From: DATDOY01 sp035293045
Lineage (GTDB): Bacteria > Actinomycetota > Acidimicrobiia > IMCC26256 > JACPCJ01
Assembly (NCBI GenBank): GCA_035293045.1
Contig: DATDOY010000288.1
Coordinates: 1-5,814, forward strand
DNA length: 5,814 nt
Direction of reading: 5' to 3'
Shown here: positions 1 to 5,777 of the stretch, piece by piece
Layout: the number at the start of each line of letters is the position of its first letter
Numbering within the stretch: the stretch's first letter is position 1
Position numbers and translations under genes: made by a program
The notes under the pieces: model-generated
Told to the model about the DNA's origin: nothing
Databases searched by the model: none
What the model saw: only the letters and a program-made list of their open reading frames with translations

Positions 1-393
1 TTCGGACACCACCATCCGTGGAGTCCCGAATCCAACACCCGCAGCGAGGGGTACTTCGGCATCAACCCCGACGACAGCGATGCGCTCATCAACCTCGTCG
101 GCCGTCACGACAACATCGTCGGATACTTCGCCGGCCACACCCACCGCAATCGCGTGCGGCGGTTCGCGGCGGCGCGCGACGTTCCCTTTGCCGAGGTGGC
201 CTGCGTGAAGGACTACCCCGGCTCCTGGGCGGAGTACCGCGTCTATGAGGGCGGCTACACGCAGATCCACCGGCGCGTCACCGCCACGCCCGCCCGCCGC
301 TGGTCGGAAAAAACGCGTGGCATGTTCCACGGTCTCTATCGCGACTACGCGCTCGGACCCCTCGACTGGCGGTGCTTCGCGCACACGTTCTGA
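1..393 (+). CDS. Calcineurin-like metallophosphoesterase, C-terminal part (5' end cut by window)
   Basis: Open from the first base in frame 1 to TGA at 391-393, giving 130 residues; the start lies outside the window. Two histidine motifs near the start mark the end of a calcineurin-like phosphoesterase domain: FGHHHPW at residues 1-7 and YFAGHTHRNRV at about 45-55. In this family the GHxH-type histidines bind the two-metal centre that hydrolyses phosphoesters. The remaining ~75 residues look like the beta-strand and tail that close the fold (VACVKDYPGSWAEYRVYEGG). The N-terminal metal-binding motifs (DxH, GDxxD, GNHE) would lie upstream and cannot be checked. The substrate cannot be told; a cyclic-nucleotide phosphodiesterase-like or a general phosphatase role are both possible. 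A shorter in-frame ATG at 154 lies after both motifs and is not a credible start. The gene converges on the HAD hydrolase gene. Confidence 0.85.
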   Translation, partial: FGHHHPWSPESNTRSEGYFGINPDDSDALINLVGRHDNIVGYFAGHTHRNRVRRFAAARDVPFAEVACVKDYPGSWAEYRVYEGGYTQIHRRVTATPARRWSEKTRGMFHGLYRDYALGPLDWRCFAHTF

Positions 394-408
394 CCGCCGG
401 CGAACGTG
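384..408. terminator. Inverted repeat across the stop codon, possible bidirectional terminator
   Basis: CACGTTC at 384-390 and GAACGTG at 402-408 form a perfect 7-bp inverted repeat with an 11-nt loop that contains the TGA stop of the metallophosphoesterase gene. It sits where two convergent genes meet (the HAD gene ends at 419), the expected place for a shared terminator. No T-tract follows on either strand, so it is not a classical intrinsic terminator. Actinobacterial terminators often lack one, so the role is inferred from position and symmetry only. Confidence 0.35.
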
Positions 409-418
409 GTCGTCAAGG

Positions 419-1075
419 TCACGAAGAGGTGCCCGCGGCGCGACCGAGGGCCCCAGGGAGTTCGGTCAGCGAGTCGATCGTGATGTGCGCCCACCGGGCC
501 GGCCCCTTCTTCGACTGGATCCAGCCCCACGGCCCCCGGCGGATGAAGACCGCCACCATGCCGGCGTCGCGAGCTGGGAGGACGTCGTTGTCGACGCGAT
601 CGCCCACGTAGGCAATCTGCTCCGGAGGCGCGCCGGCGGCCTCCACGACTTTGGCGAAGAACTCGGGCGACGGCTTCTCGACGCCCCATCGCCGCGAGGC
701 CGCCACGAAATCCACGCCCAAGTCGAGGGTCTTGAGCGCGTCTTCGGCGCGCTCGGGTTGGTTTCCGGCGATGGCGATCCGGTGGCCTTGCGCGCGCAAC
801 GCTTCGAAGCACGGACGCACGTCGGCGTACAGGTCGTCGGCGTCGAACGCCCCGAACACGGGGTCTTCGGCCATCGCCGCGTCCACGTCGAATCCGGGGG
901 AGAAAAACTCGAACACCTCGCGGTGAGGGCGCCCCCGCTCGATGAGGGCGCCGAGCGCGGCGTGGAAGTCAAAGGGACGAACGCCGAGTCGCTCTGCCCA
1001 GCGGGTCCAGATGCGGGCTTCCGAGACAATCGTCTCGCCCACGTCGAACACCACCACGCTCACGCCGCGCTCCAT
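419..1075 (-). CDS. HAD-superfamily hydrolase with variant motif I
   Basis: 218-residue soluble protein of the haloacid dehalogenase superfamily. Motif I is VVFDVGETI (residues 8-16) with nucleophile Asp11. The cap region is mostly helical (about 17-85). Motif II falls at IAIAGNQPE (100-108). The conserved lysine is in GVEKPSPEFF (Lys134). Motif IV is VGDRVDND (157-164), whose acidic residues would hold Mg2+. The architecture fits small-molecule phosphatases and dehalogenase-like members, but the substrate is unknown. Two departures stand out: the residue two after the nucleophile is Gly13 rather than the Asp used as general acid/base by most phosphatase members, and motif II shows Ala/Gly where Ser/Thr is usual. 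DxG variants are common in uncharacterised HAD subfamilies. The ATG at 1075 is chosen because the fold begins at residue 5. There is no Shine-Dalgarno, but a TANNNT box 6 nt upstream suggests a leaderless transcript. The gene is divergent from the molybdoenzyme gene. Confidence 0.88.
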   Translation of the reverse strand: MERGVSVVVFDVGETIVSEARIWTRWAERLGVRPFDFHAALGALIERGRPHREVFEFFSPGFDVDAAMAEDPVFGAFDADDLYADVRPCFEALRAQGHRIAIAGNQPERAEDALKTLDLGVDFVAASRRWGVEKPSPEFFAKVVEAAGAPPEQIAYVGDRVDNDVLPARDAGMVAVFIRRGPWGWIQSKKGPARWAHITIDSLTELPGALGRAAGTSS

Positions 1076-1081
1076 TCAGGG

Positions 1082-1087
1082 AAAGTA
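1082..1087 (-). promoter_or_regulatory. Candidate -10 element for leaderless HAD hydrolase transcript
   Basis: On the minus strand TACTTT matches TANNNT and is followed by exactly six bases (CCCTGA) and then the ATG at 1075. This places the likely transcription start at or next to the start codon. No Shine-Dalgarno is present. No convincing -35 is seen; it would lie inside the start of the divergent gene. Confidence 0.4.
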
Positions 1088-1092
1088 ACCCG

Positions 1093-1098
1093 TACGCT
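1093..1098 (+). promoter_or_regulatory. Candidate -10 element for leaderless molybdoenzyme transcript
   Basis: TACGCT matches TANNNT and is followed by six bases (GCGGCC) and then the GTG start at 1105. The bases before the GTG hold no Shine-Dalgarno, which supports leaderless initiation. A -35 would fall around 1070-1076, over the start of the HAD gene, and none is recognisable. The box is only 5 bp from the opposing -10 candidate, so the two promoters would compete for polymerase. Confidence 0.4.
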
Positions 1099-1104
1099 GC
1101 GGCC

Positions 1105-2670
1105 GTGACTCAGTCGGCACCGCGGCACGCCGCCGCGATCGCGGGCGCCACGGCGGCAGCCGTATCGCTGGGCGTCGCCGAGCTCGCGAGCGGTGCATCC
1201 CGCACCATCCCGTCGCTCGTGGTGTCCGTGGGCGATCTCGTCATCGATTACGCCCCGTTCGGCATCGTCGAGGGTGCCATCTCGATCTTCGGCACCAACG
1301 ACAAAAAGGCGCTCATCGTCGGGACGGTCGTGCTCGCCCTCCTCCTCGGCTCGGCGTTGGGTCGGGCGTCGATCGCGCGCCCACGCGCGGCCCGGGCGGG
1401 CTTCGGCGCGTTCGGACTGCTCGGCGCCATCGCGGCGTGGCGCCAGCACGATGCGTCGACGCTACTCCCAGCGCTCGCGGCGGGCGTCGCGGTCGCGGTG
1501 GGCGTCGCGACCCTCGGCGTGCTGCTCTGGGTGCACCGGCGCGCAACTGAGCCCGGAGCGGTGACAACGCAGGCGGTCGATCGCCGGGCCTTCCTCGGAC
1601 TCGCGGGCGCCGGCGTGGTGGTGGGGTCCGCCGCTGCCCTCGGGGGTGCTCGATGGCGGAGACGGTTTCGGGTCGAGGGCGCCCGCCAAGCCGTTCGGCT
1701 CCCGTCTCCCGTGCGGGCCGACGCCGATCTCGCCCCCGCCGCGATCACCGGCGTCGAGGATCTCACCCCCCTTGTCACACCCAACGACCGCTTCTACCGG
1801 ATCGATACCGCCATCCTCGTGCCCCAGGTCGAGCCCGACAGCTGGACGCTCGAGGTCGGTGGCCGCGTCGACCGCCCGTTCGAGCTGACATATGCCGAGT
1901 TGCTCGACCTCCCGATGGTGGAGGAGTACGTGACCCTCGCCTGTGTGTCGAACGAAGTGGGTGGAAAGCTCGTCGGAACCGCCAAGTGGCTCGGCGTGCC
2001 GCTCGCCGAGATCCTCGACCGGGCGGGGCTTCGGCGCGACGCCCAGCAGGTGGTCGGCCGATCGGTGGACGGGTTCACCGTGGGCTTCCCGATCGAAGCG
2101 GTGGCGGATGGTCGCACCGCCCTCGTTGCGGTCGGGATGAACGGCGAGCCGCTGCCCGTGGTGCACGGGTTCCCCGCCCGCCTCGTCGTCGCCGGCCTCT
2201 ACGGCTATGTCTCGGCGACGAAGTGGCTGTCGGAGATCGAGCTGACCGCGTGGGACGACTTCGATGCGTACTGGATCCCGCGGGGCTGGGCCAAACAGGC
2301 GCCGGTCAAGACCCAGTCTCGCATCGACGTACCCCGCGGCGGCCGCACGTTGGCGCCCGGGCTCGTGACGATCGCCGGGGTGGCGTGGGCGCCGCACCGG
2401 GGGATCACGCGCGTCGAGGTCAGCATCAACGGCGACGATTGGCAGCACGCCGAGCTGTCGGGGGAGACGCCGGCCGACGTGTGGCGGCAATGGCGCTTCG
2501 CATGGGACGCGACCGCCGGTGATCACACGATCGCCGTGCGCGCCACCGACGCCGACGGAAGGGCGCAGACCGCAGAGAGGTCGCCGCCGCCGCCGGACGG
2601 GGCGACCGGTCATCACACCATCCGGGTCCGCGTGGATGCCGCGCTCGCTGCGTCACGCCCGAGGGACTGA
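1105..2670 (+). CDS. Membrane-anchored molybdopterin-dependent oxidoreductase, sulfite oxidase family
   Basis: 521 residues. The N-terminal ~185 residues are hydrophobic with about four membrane segments (near 8-29, 68-88, 97-112, 120-143). A twin-arginine-like stretch, DRRAFLG (159-165), follows and leads into a fifth hydrophobic segment to about 182. The catalytic oxidoreductase_molyb domain spans about 225-385. Cys280 in VTLACVSNEVGG is the expected molybdenum-ligating cysteine, and HGFPARLVV (354-362) and GYVSATKW (367-374) are family hallmarks. A C-terminal Ig-like Mo-cofactor dimerisation domain follows (about 405-511, ending in GHHTIRVRV). The catalytic half probably faces the outside of the membrane and passes electrons to the quinone pool or a cytochrome; the substrate is not known. 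No heme-binding domain is seen. GTG at 1105 is chosen because the first helix starts within ten residues and a TANNNT box lies 6 nt upstream. The last 18 bp overlap the convergent phosphatase gene. Confidence 0.9.
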   Translation: MTQSAPRHAAAIAGATAAAVSLGVAELASGASRTIPSLVVSVGDLVIDYAPFGIVEGAISIFGTNDKKALIVGTVVLALLLGSALGRASIARPRAARAGFGAFGLLGAIAAWRQHDASTLLPALAAGVAVAVGVATLGVLLWVHRRATEPGAVTTQAVDRRAFLGLAGAGVVVGSAAALGGARWRRRFRVEGARQAVRLPSPVRADADLAPAAITGVEDLTPLVTPNDRFYRIDTAILVPQVEPDSWTLEVGGRVDRPFELTYAELLDLPMVEEYVTLACVSNEVGGKLVGTAKWLGVPLAEILDRAGLRRDAQQVVGRSVDGFTVGFPIEAVADGRTALVAVGMNGEPLPVVHGFPARLVVAGLYGYVSATKWLSEIELTAWDDFDAYWIPRGWAKQAPVKTQSRIDVPRGGRTLAPGLVTIAGVAWAPHRGITRVEVSINGDDWQHAELSGETPADVWRQWRFAWDATAGDHTIAVRATDADGRAQTAERSPPPPDGATGHHTIRVRVDAALAASRPRD

Positions 2671-4374
2671 CGGACCGGTTCGCCCGTCGGAGTCCGGCGC
2701 GTCGCCGCTCGCCGCGTGGGCGACCGCGGCGCGTTTCACGCACCGGGTTACCGTCAGGTCGCCGACGCGCTCAACCTCAAGATGGTCGGTGAGCGCTTGC
2801 ACGAGGAACAGGCCGCGCCCGGCCTCGGCCTCGGCCTCCGGCGGATTCGCTCGACCAGCAAATGCGAAGCCTCTTCCGTCGTCTTCGACTTCGACGACGA
2901 CGGCGTCCTCGTCGATGTGAGCGCGAAGTTCGACCGCTTCTTGTGCGCCGCTCGACGCTTGGATGGCGTTGGTGCACAACTCCGTCGCGACAAAGAGGAG
3001 GTCGTCTCGGTGCTGCGGGTCGACCGGCTGGTAGTCGAGCCAGTCGCCAAAGAGGTGGCGGGCGAGCGGGATCATCGCGTTCGACGGCGAGAACCGGAAG
3101 CGGAACGGCCCGAGAACGGGGCGCGCGGGAGACGCGAGCACTCGGTGCCGCAGTACGAGGGCGAGCGAGTCGTCACGGCGGTCGGCTCCGGCGAGGGCGC
3201 GCTCGACGATGGCTCGCGCGAGAAATCGGGCCGGATAGGCGGCGACCTCGACCGCCGCGCTCTTGAGATCTTCGAGGCCGCGGAGAATGTCGCGCGTCGC
3301 CTCGATGACCCCATCGGTGTACATGACAAGGGCCTGGTTGTGCTCGAGCTGCCATTCCACGACCGCGGCGCTTCCGGCATTCGGGTACCCGATCGGCACG
3401 CCGCGGGCTTCGAGGAAGTTGATGCCTCCGTCGGGCGTCACGAGGACGGGGGGTGGATGCCCCCCGCTCACCAGACGCAGCCTCCCCGTTGCGGGCGTGT
3501 AGTTGACCACGGCGAGGGTGGCCACGATGTTGGGGTGGGCTTCCCGGAGCACGGCGTCGGCCCTACACACGAGGTCCTCGAGGGGGCACTTCCCGGCGAG
3601 CAGGAACCGCAGTACGTGCGTGACCGCGAGCGCGTCCTTGGTGGCCTCGACCCCATTGCCGGTGACGTCGACCACCGCGAGGTGGAGGTCGCCGTTCGGG
3701 AGGAGGTGCCAGTCGTAGAGGTCTCCTCCGATCGGTGCGCCAGGGTCGGCGGGTTCGTAGTGCACGCCGAGTTCGGCGTCCGCGACCTCGGGCATCGGTG
3801 GGCGGACCGCGTCCTGCAGACGACGCACGACGCCCTGCCGGGCGACCTCGATCTCCGCTAGGCGAGCGATGGTGGCGGTGTTGTCGAGCGCCGCGCCGAG
3901 GTGGAGGGCGATGCCTTCCGTGACCCAGCCCGCGGCGTCCGTCGGCGTGCCCCCCGGCAGCACGAGCAGCAACGCCCCGTTTGCCTTCCCGGTGATGCTC
4001 GGGACCGGCACCACCACGAGCGACGTCGAGTCTTCGACGAGGGGCCGGGCGGGGACTTGCACGGGGCGTCCCGACGTTCGCACTTGTTCCAGCAGCCGGG
4101 CGGCCGAGTACTTGATGATGGTGTCCGCCTCGCCGAGGCTCCCGCCGGCGACGGCGCGCACTTCGTGACCGTCGCGCAGCTCCACATACGCCGCAAGGTC
4201 GGCCCCCGTTGCCGTGCGAGCCGCCCGAACCGTCCACTCGTACTTCGGATCGAGAGGCCCGGCGCGGTGCAGCGCGTCGGCTGCCTCGGCGAACAGCTCG
4301 ACGAGGGCCTGAACGTCGAAGGGTGCCGGACGCGTCTCGTCAGCGTCACTCATCGTTTCGTCGGCGTCACTCAT
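2653..4374 (-). CDS. GAF - SpoIIE (PP2C-type) phosphatase - HATPase fusion, partner-switching regulator
   Basis: 573 residues from the ATG at 4374. Order of parts: short acidic N-terminus with a repeated MSDADET; GAF-like sensor (about 45-165); helical linker (166-195); SpoIIE/PP2C serine phosphatase (about 197-408); RsbW-like HATPase (about 422-548); charged tail. Phosphatase metal motifs are GGDLYD (216-221), VVDVTGNG (234-241), SGGHPPPV (303-310), YTDGVIEAT (352-360) and RRDDSLALV (399-407). ATPase motifs are intact: N box ELCTNA (465-470), G1 DDGRGF (498-503), G2 GRGLFLV (519-525). In RsbU/RsbP systems the phosphatase dephosphorylates a STAS anti-anti-sigma protein, while the RsbW-type kinase phosphorylates it and binds sigma. 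Here one chain may do both, with GAF sensing a signal. The ATG overlaps the sigma-factor stop as ATGAGTGA, implying translational coupling. Alternatives are GTG at 4392 (no spacer after its GAGGGG) and ATG at 4353. Its 3' end overlaps the convergent molybdoenzyme gene by 18 bp. Confidence 0.9.
   Translation of the reverse strand: MSDADETMSDADETRPAPFDVQALVELFAEAADALHRAGPLDPKYEWTVRAARTATGADLAAYVELRDGHEVRAVAGGSLGEADTIIKYSAARLLEQVRTSGRPVQVPARPLVEDSTSLVVVPVPSITGKANGALLLVLPGGTPTDAAGWVTEGIALHLGAALDNTATIARLAEIEVARQGVVRRLQDAVRPPMPEVADAELGVHYEPADPGAPIGGDLYDWHLLPNGDLHLAVVDVTGNGVEATKDALAVTHVLRFLLAGKCPLEDLVCRADAVLREAHPNIVATLAVVNYTPATGRLRLVSGGHPPPVLVTPDGGINFLEARGVPIGYPNAGSAAVVEWQLEHNQALVMYTDGVIEATRDILRGLEDLKSAAVEVAAYPARFLARAIVERALAGADRRDDSLALVLRHRVLASPARPVLGPFRFRFSPSNAMIPLARHLFGDWLDYQPVDPQHRDDLLFVATELCTNAIQASSGAQEAVELRAHIDEDAVVVEVEDDGRGFAFAGRANPPEAEAEAGRGLFLVQALTDHLEVERVGDLTVTRCVKRAAVAHAASGDAPDSDGRTGPSVPRA
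2667..2690 (+). terminator. Possible hairpin terminator after molybdoenzyme gene
   Basis: Bases 2667-2673 (CTGACGG) can pair with 2684-2690 (CCCGTCGG region) in a 7-bp stem with one G-U pair and a 10-nt loop that itself contains the palindrome ACCGGT. The stem begins at the stop codon of the plus-strand gene. No T-run follows, and the site lies inside the 3' coding end of the opposite gene, so the terminator role is weakly supported. Confidence 0.25.
4333..4374 (-). repeat. Tandem 21-bp duplication of the start-codon region
   Basis: Two adjacent 21-bp units (4354-4374 and 4333-4353) differ at only two positions and both encode MSDADET on the minus strand. Each unit starts with an in-frame ATG, so the phosphatase gene has two possible starts 21 nt apart. 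The first ATG overlaps the upstream stop codon; the second is free of overlap. The two differences are synonymous (GCC/GCT and ACG/ACG neighbours), so the peptide repeat is exact. Confidence 0.9.
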
Positions 4375-5113
4375 CGTCCGAATCGGGGTCACCCCCTCGG
4401 GCTGCCCGCCGCATCTCGGTGAGGCTCTGCCGGATGAGCCTCGACACGTGCATCTGGCTGAGCCCGACTCGGTCGGCGATGTCCGACTGTGTCATGTCCT
4501 CGAAGTACCGCAGATAGAGGATGGTGCGTTCCCTTTCCGGGAGGCGGTTGAGCAGCGAGCGCAGCGAGGCGTTCGTCGACGCCTCTTCAACTGGGTTGTC
4601 GTTGGCGACGAGCCGGTCGGCGATCGTGGTGCCCTCACCGTCCCCCGTGGGCTGGCTGAGCGACGCGCCTTGGTACGCGGTCTGGCCCAACTCCATTGCC
4701 TCGAGGACGTCCTCCTCGCTGGCACCGACGACGCCGGCGAGTTCGGCGACCGTGGGCGACCGCCCCAATTCCTGAGACAGCCGACCGGCCGTCTTGCCGA
4801 GCTCGAGGTACAACTCCTGGAGACGCCGGGGAACCTGCACCGCCCAGCCCTTGTCGCGGAAATGGCGCTTCAGCTCACCGATGATGGTGGGTGCGGCGAA
4901 GGTCGTGAACTTCACGCCGCGCTCGGGGTCGAAGCGGTCGACGGCCTTGACGAGCGCCATGGCCGCGACCTGCTCGAGGTCCTCGACCGGCTCGCCGCGC
5001 CGCGCGTAGCGATGGGAGAGGCCGTGGGCGAACCCCAGGTATTCCTTGACGATCTCGTCTCGGACGGCCGGATCGCGGGTGCGCGCGTAGAGCGTCAGTT
5101 GCGATTCGACCAT
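4367..5113 (-). CDS. RNA polymerase sigma factor, SigB/SigF/SigG family
   Basis: 248 residues, close to the usual length for group 3 stress and sporulation sigma factors. Region 2 covers about 5-85: EDLEQVAAMALVKAVDRFD is the core-polymerase and -10 contact helix area, and GVKFTTFAAPTIIGELKRHFRDKG is the classic region 2.3-2.4 signature of this family. Region 3 covers about 95-165 (VPRRLQEL, SQELGRSPTVAELA). Region 4 covers about 190-240, with LPERERTILYLRYFEDMTQSDIADRVGLSQMHVSRLIRQSL forming the -35-binding helix-turn-helix. It should direct RNA polymerase to SigB-type promoters for general stress or developmental genes. The ATG at 5113 lies 2 nt after the stop of the anti-sigma gene with no good Shine-Dalgarno, so coupled translation is likely. 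Its own stop overlaps the phosphatase start. The pair resembles usfX-sigF of mycobacteria; whether to name it sigB or sigF cannot be settled here. Confidence 0.95.
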   Translation of the reverse strand: MVESQLTLYARTRDPAVRDEIVKEYLGFAHGLSHRYARRGEPVEDLEQVAAMALVKAVDRFDPERGVKFTTFAAPTIIGELKRHFRDKGWAVQVPRRLQELYLELGKTAGRLSQELGRSPTVAELAGVVGASEEDVLEAMELGQTAYQGASLSQPTGDGEGTTIADRLVANDNPVEEASTNASLRSLLNRLPERERTILYLRYFEDMTQSDIADRVGLSQMHVSRLIRQSLTEMRRAARGGDPDSDDE

Positions 5114-5115
5114 CG

Positions 5116-5508
5116 TTACGACGAGAGCCGCTTCACCACGCGGACGCGACGCTCCCCGTTATGCATGACCACGTCGAGCTCCTCCGCGAGCGCGGACAGC
5201 AGCAACACGGAAAGGTCGTCGTCGGCCGGTTCGGGAGCGGGCGGACTGGTGTGTCCGACCGCCTCGATCTGAAGCGACGTCCCGTTCACCGAATATGCGA
5301 TGGTCACGGTCCCCGTGGCGTGGTTGTCGTCTCCGATGAGGAGCCGGCACACCTCGGCCGCGATCACCCGGAGGTCCTCGATGTCGTCGTATGACATCCC
5401 GATACGACTCGCGATGCCGGTCGCGGTGAGCCGGGCGAGGACGACGTACTCCGCCGACGCCGGAATCACGAGCTCGACTCGGTCGGTGTCTGGGGTCATG
5501 TCTTCCAT
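5116..5508 (-). CDS. RsbW/UsfX-like anti-sigma factor with degraded ATP-binding motifs
   Basis: 130 residues from the ATG at 5508, typical length for SpoIIAB/RsbW-type proteins. The N-terminal strand VELVIPASAEYVVLARL (about 11-27) and the helix DDIEDLRVIAAEVCRLLI (about 41-58) match the HATPase fold of anti-sigma factors. So does its position directly before a SigF-type gene. The N box keeps the Glu (EVCRL) but has Leu where the Mg-ATP-binding Asn is expected. No DxGxGF G1 box is visible (IEAVGHTSPPAPEP instead). As I recall it, mycobacterial UsfX shows similar loss (DEVCTRLI). It probably binds and holds the downstream sigma factor; kinase activity is doubtful. The start is chosen because GGGAGAGG ends 10 nt upstream and the fold begins soon after. 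An upstream in-frame ATG at 5604 would add 32 residues of non-domain sequence without a ribosome site; ATG at 5499 is also possible. Confidence 0.82.
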   Translation of the reverse strand: MEDMTPDTDRVELVIPASAEYVVLARLTATGIASRIGMSYDDIEDLRVIAAEVCRLLIGDDNHATGTVTIAYSVNGTSLQIEAVGHTSPPAPEPADDDLSVLLLSALAEELDVVMHNGERRVRVVKRLSS

Positions 5509-5518
5509 GTCCGATCTA

Positions 5519-5526
5519 CCTCTCCC
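5519..5526 (-). promoter_or_regulatory. Ribosome binding site deciding the anti-sigma start
   Basis: GGGAGAGG on the minus strand, with its final GAGG 10 nt before the ATG at 5508. It favours this start over the in-frame ATGs at 5604 and 5589, which have no purine-rich sequence in front of them. Confidence 0.6.
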
Positions 5527-5540
5527 ACCTTCGTCCGTGC

Positions 5541-5566
5541 CTACCCCTTGCCCATGCCCGCACAAC
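5541..5566 (-). promoter_or_regulatory. Candidate SigB/SigF-type promoter of the sigma operon
   Basis: On the minus strand GTTGTG (5566-5561) is followed after 14 bp by GGGTAG (5546-5541). The SigB/SigF consensus is roughly GTTTAA, 13-16 bp, GGGTAT. The -10 matches 5 of 6 and the -35 keeps the leading GTT. Transcription would start near 5534, about 25 nt before the ATG at 5508, with the ribosome site inside the leader. This would give autoregulation, as seen for sigB and sigF operons. GGGTA is not rare in GC-rich DNA, so chance is possible. Confidence 0.35.
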
Positions 5567-5711
5567 TGCCGACACGACGATGCCTCCATGATGATTGGCT
5601 GCATTCTGACGCTCGACCGCCCCGGCGGGTTGAGACTGACCGCCGCGCCGTGAAGGTGCCCAGTTCCACATGGGAGCGGCCAGACGGAAGCGCCAGCGTC
5701 CAGAATGAGGA

Positions 5712-5741
5712 TTGAAAGTGTCTCACGGGGGGAAATACCAG
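5712..5741 (+). promoter_or_regulatory. Weak candidate housekeeping promoter for the right-edge gene
   Basis: TTGAAA (5712-5717) matches the -35 consensus at 5 of 6 positions. After 18 bp comes TACCAG (5736-5741), a poor -10 with 3 of 6 matches. The surrounding bases are AT-rich for this window. The implied start near 5748 would give a leader of about 54 nt that contains the hairpin at 5762-5777. Confidence 0.2.
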
Positions 5742-5761
5742 AAAATGGCCGCTGGGGCCAC

Positions 5762-5777
5762 GTGGGGTGCCCCCCAC
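5762..5777 (+). promoter_or_regulatory. Leader hairpin or operator before the right-edge gene
   Basis: GTGGGG (5762-5767) and CCCCAC (5772-5777) form a perfect 6-bp inverted repeat with a 4-nt loop, overlapping the 8-bp palindrome CCACGTGG (5758-5765). It ends 9 nt before the ribosome site. It could be an RNA hairpin affecting translation or a DNA-binding site; the sequence does not tell which. Confidence 0.35.

Noticed and set aside
245..1108. 287-residue plus-strand open frame over the HAD gene
   Set aside because: Overlaps two recognised genes; Arg/Ala/Pro-rich with no motif or start signal.
1462..2616. 384-residue minus-strand open frame opposite the molybdoenzyme
   Set aside because: Shadow of a strongly supported gene; the translation is low-complexity Arg/Gly/His sequence typical of high-GC antisense frames.
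2518..2637. Repeated GDHTIAVRA / GHHTIRVRV with a proline run between them in the molybdoenzyme tail
   Set aside because: Looks like a duplication, but this end (…PPxPDGATGxHxIxVxV) is the normal ending of the Mo-cofactor dimerisation domain.
2716..3861. 381-residue plus-strand open frame opposite the phosphatase gene
   Set aside because: It is the mirror of a gene with many clear motifs; its own translation is Arg/Gly/Val-rich with no domain.
5509..5604. N-terminal extension of the anti-sigma protein from ATG 5604
   Set aside because: The added 32 residues are Gly/Cys-rich with no fold match, ATG 5604 has no ribosome site, and the SigB-like promoter and GGGAGAGG would then lie inside the gene.
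5617..5628. CCGCC/GGCGG inverted repeat in the intergenic gap
   Set aside because: 5-bp stem with a 2-nt loop in GC-rich DNA; expected by chance and sterically poor.
5541..5777. 78-residue minus-strand open frame in the intergenic region
   Set aside because: No ribosome site, no domain, Ser/Arg/Gly-rich composition, and it crosses the promoter candidates.
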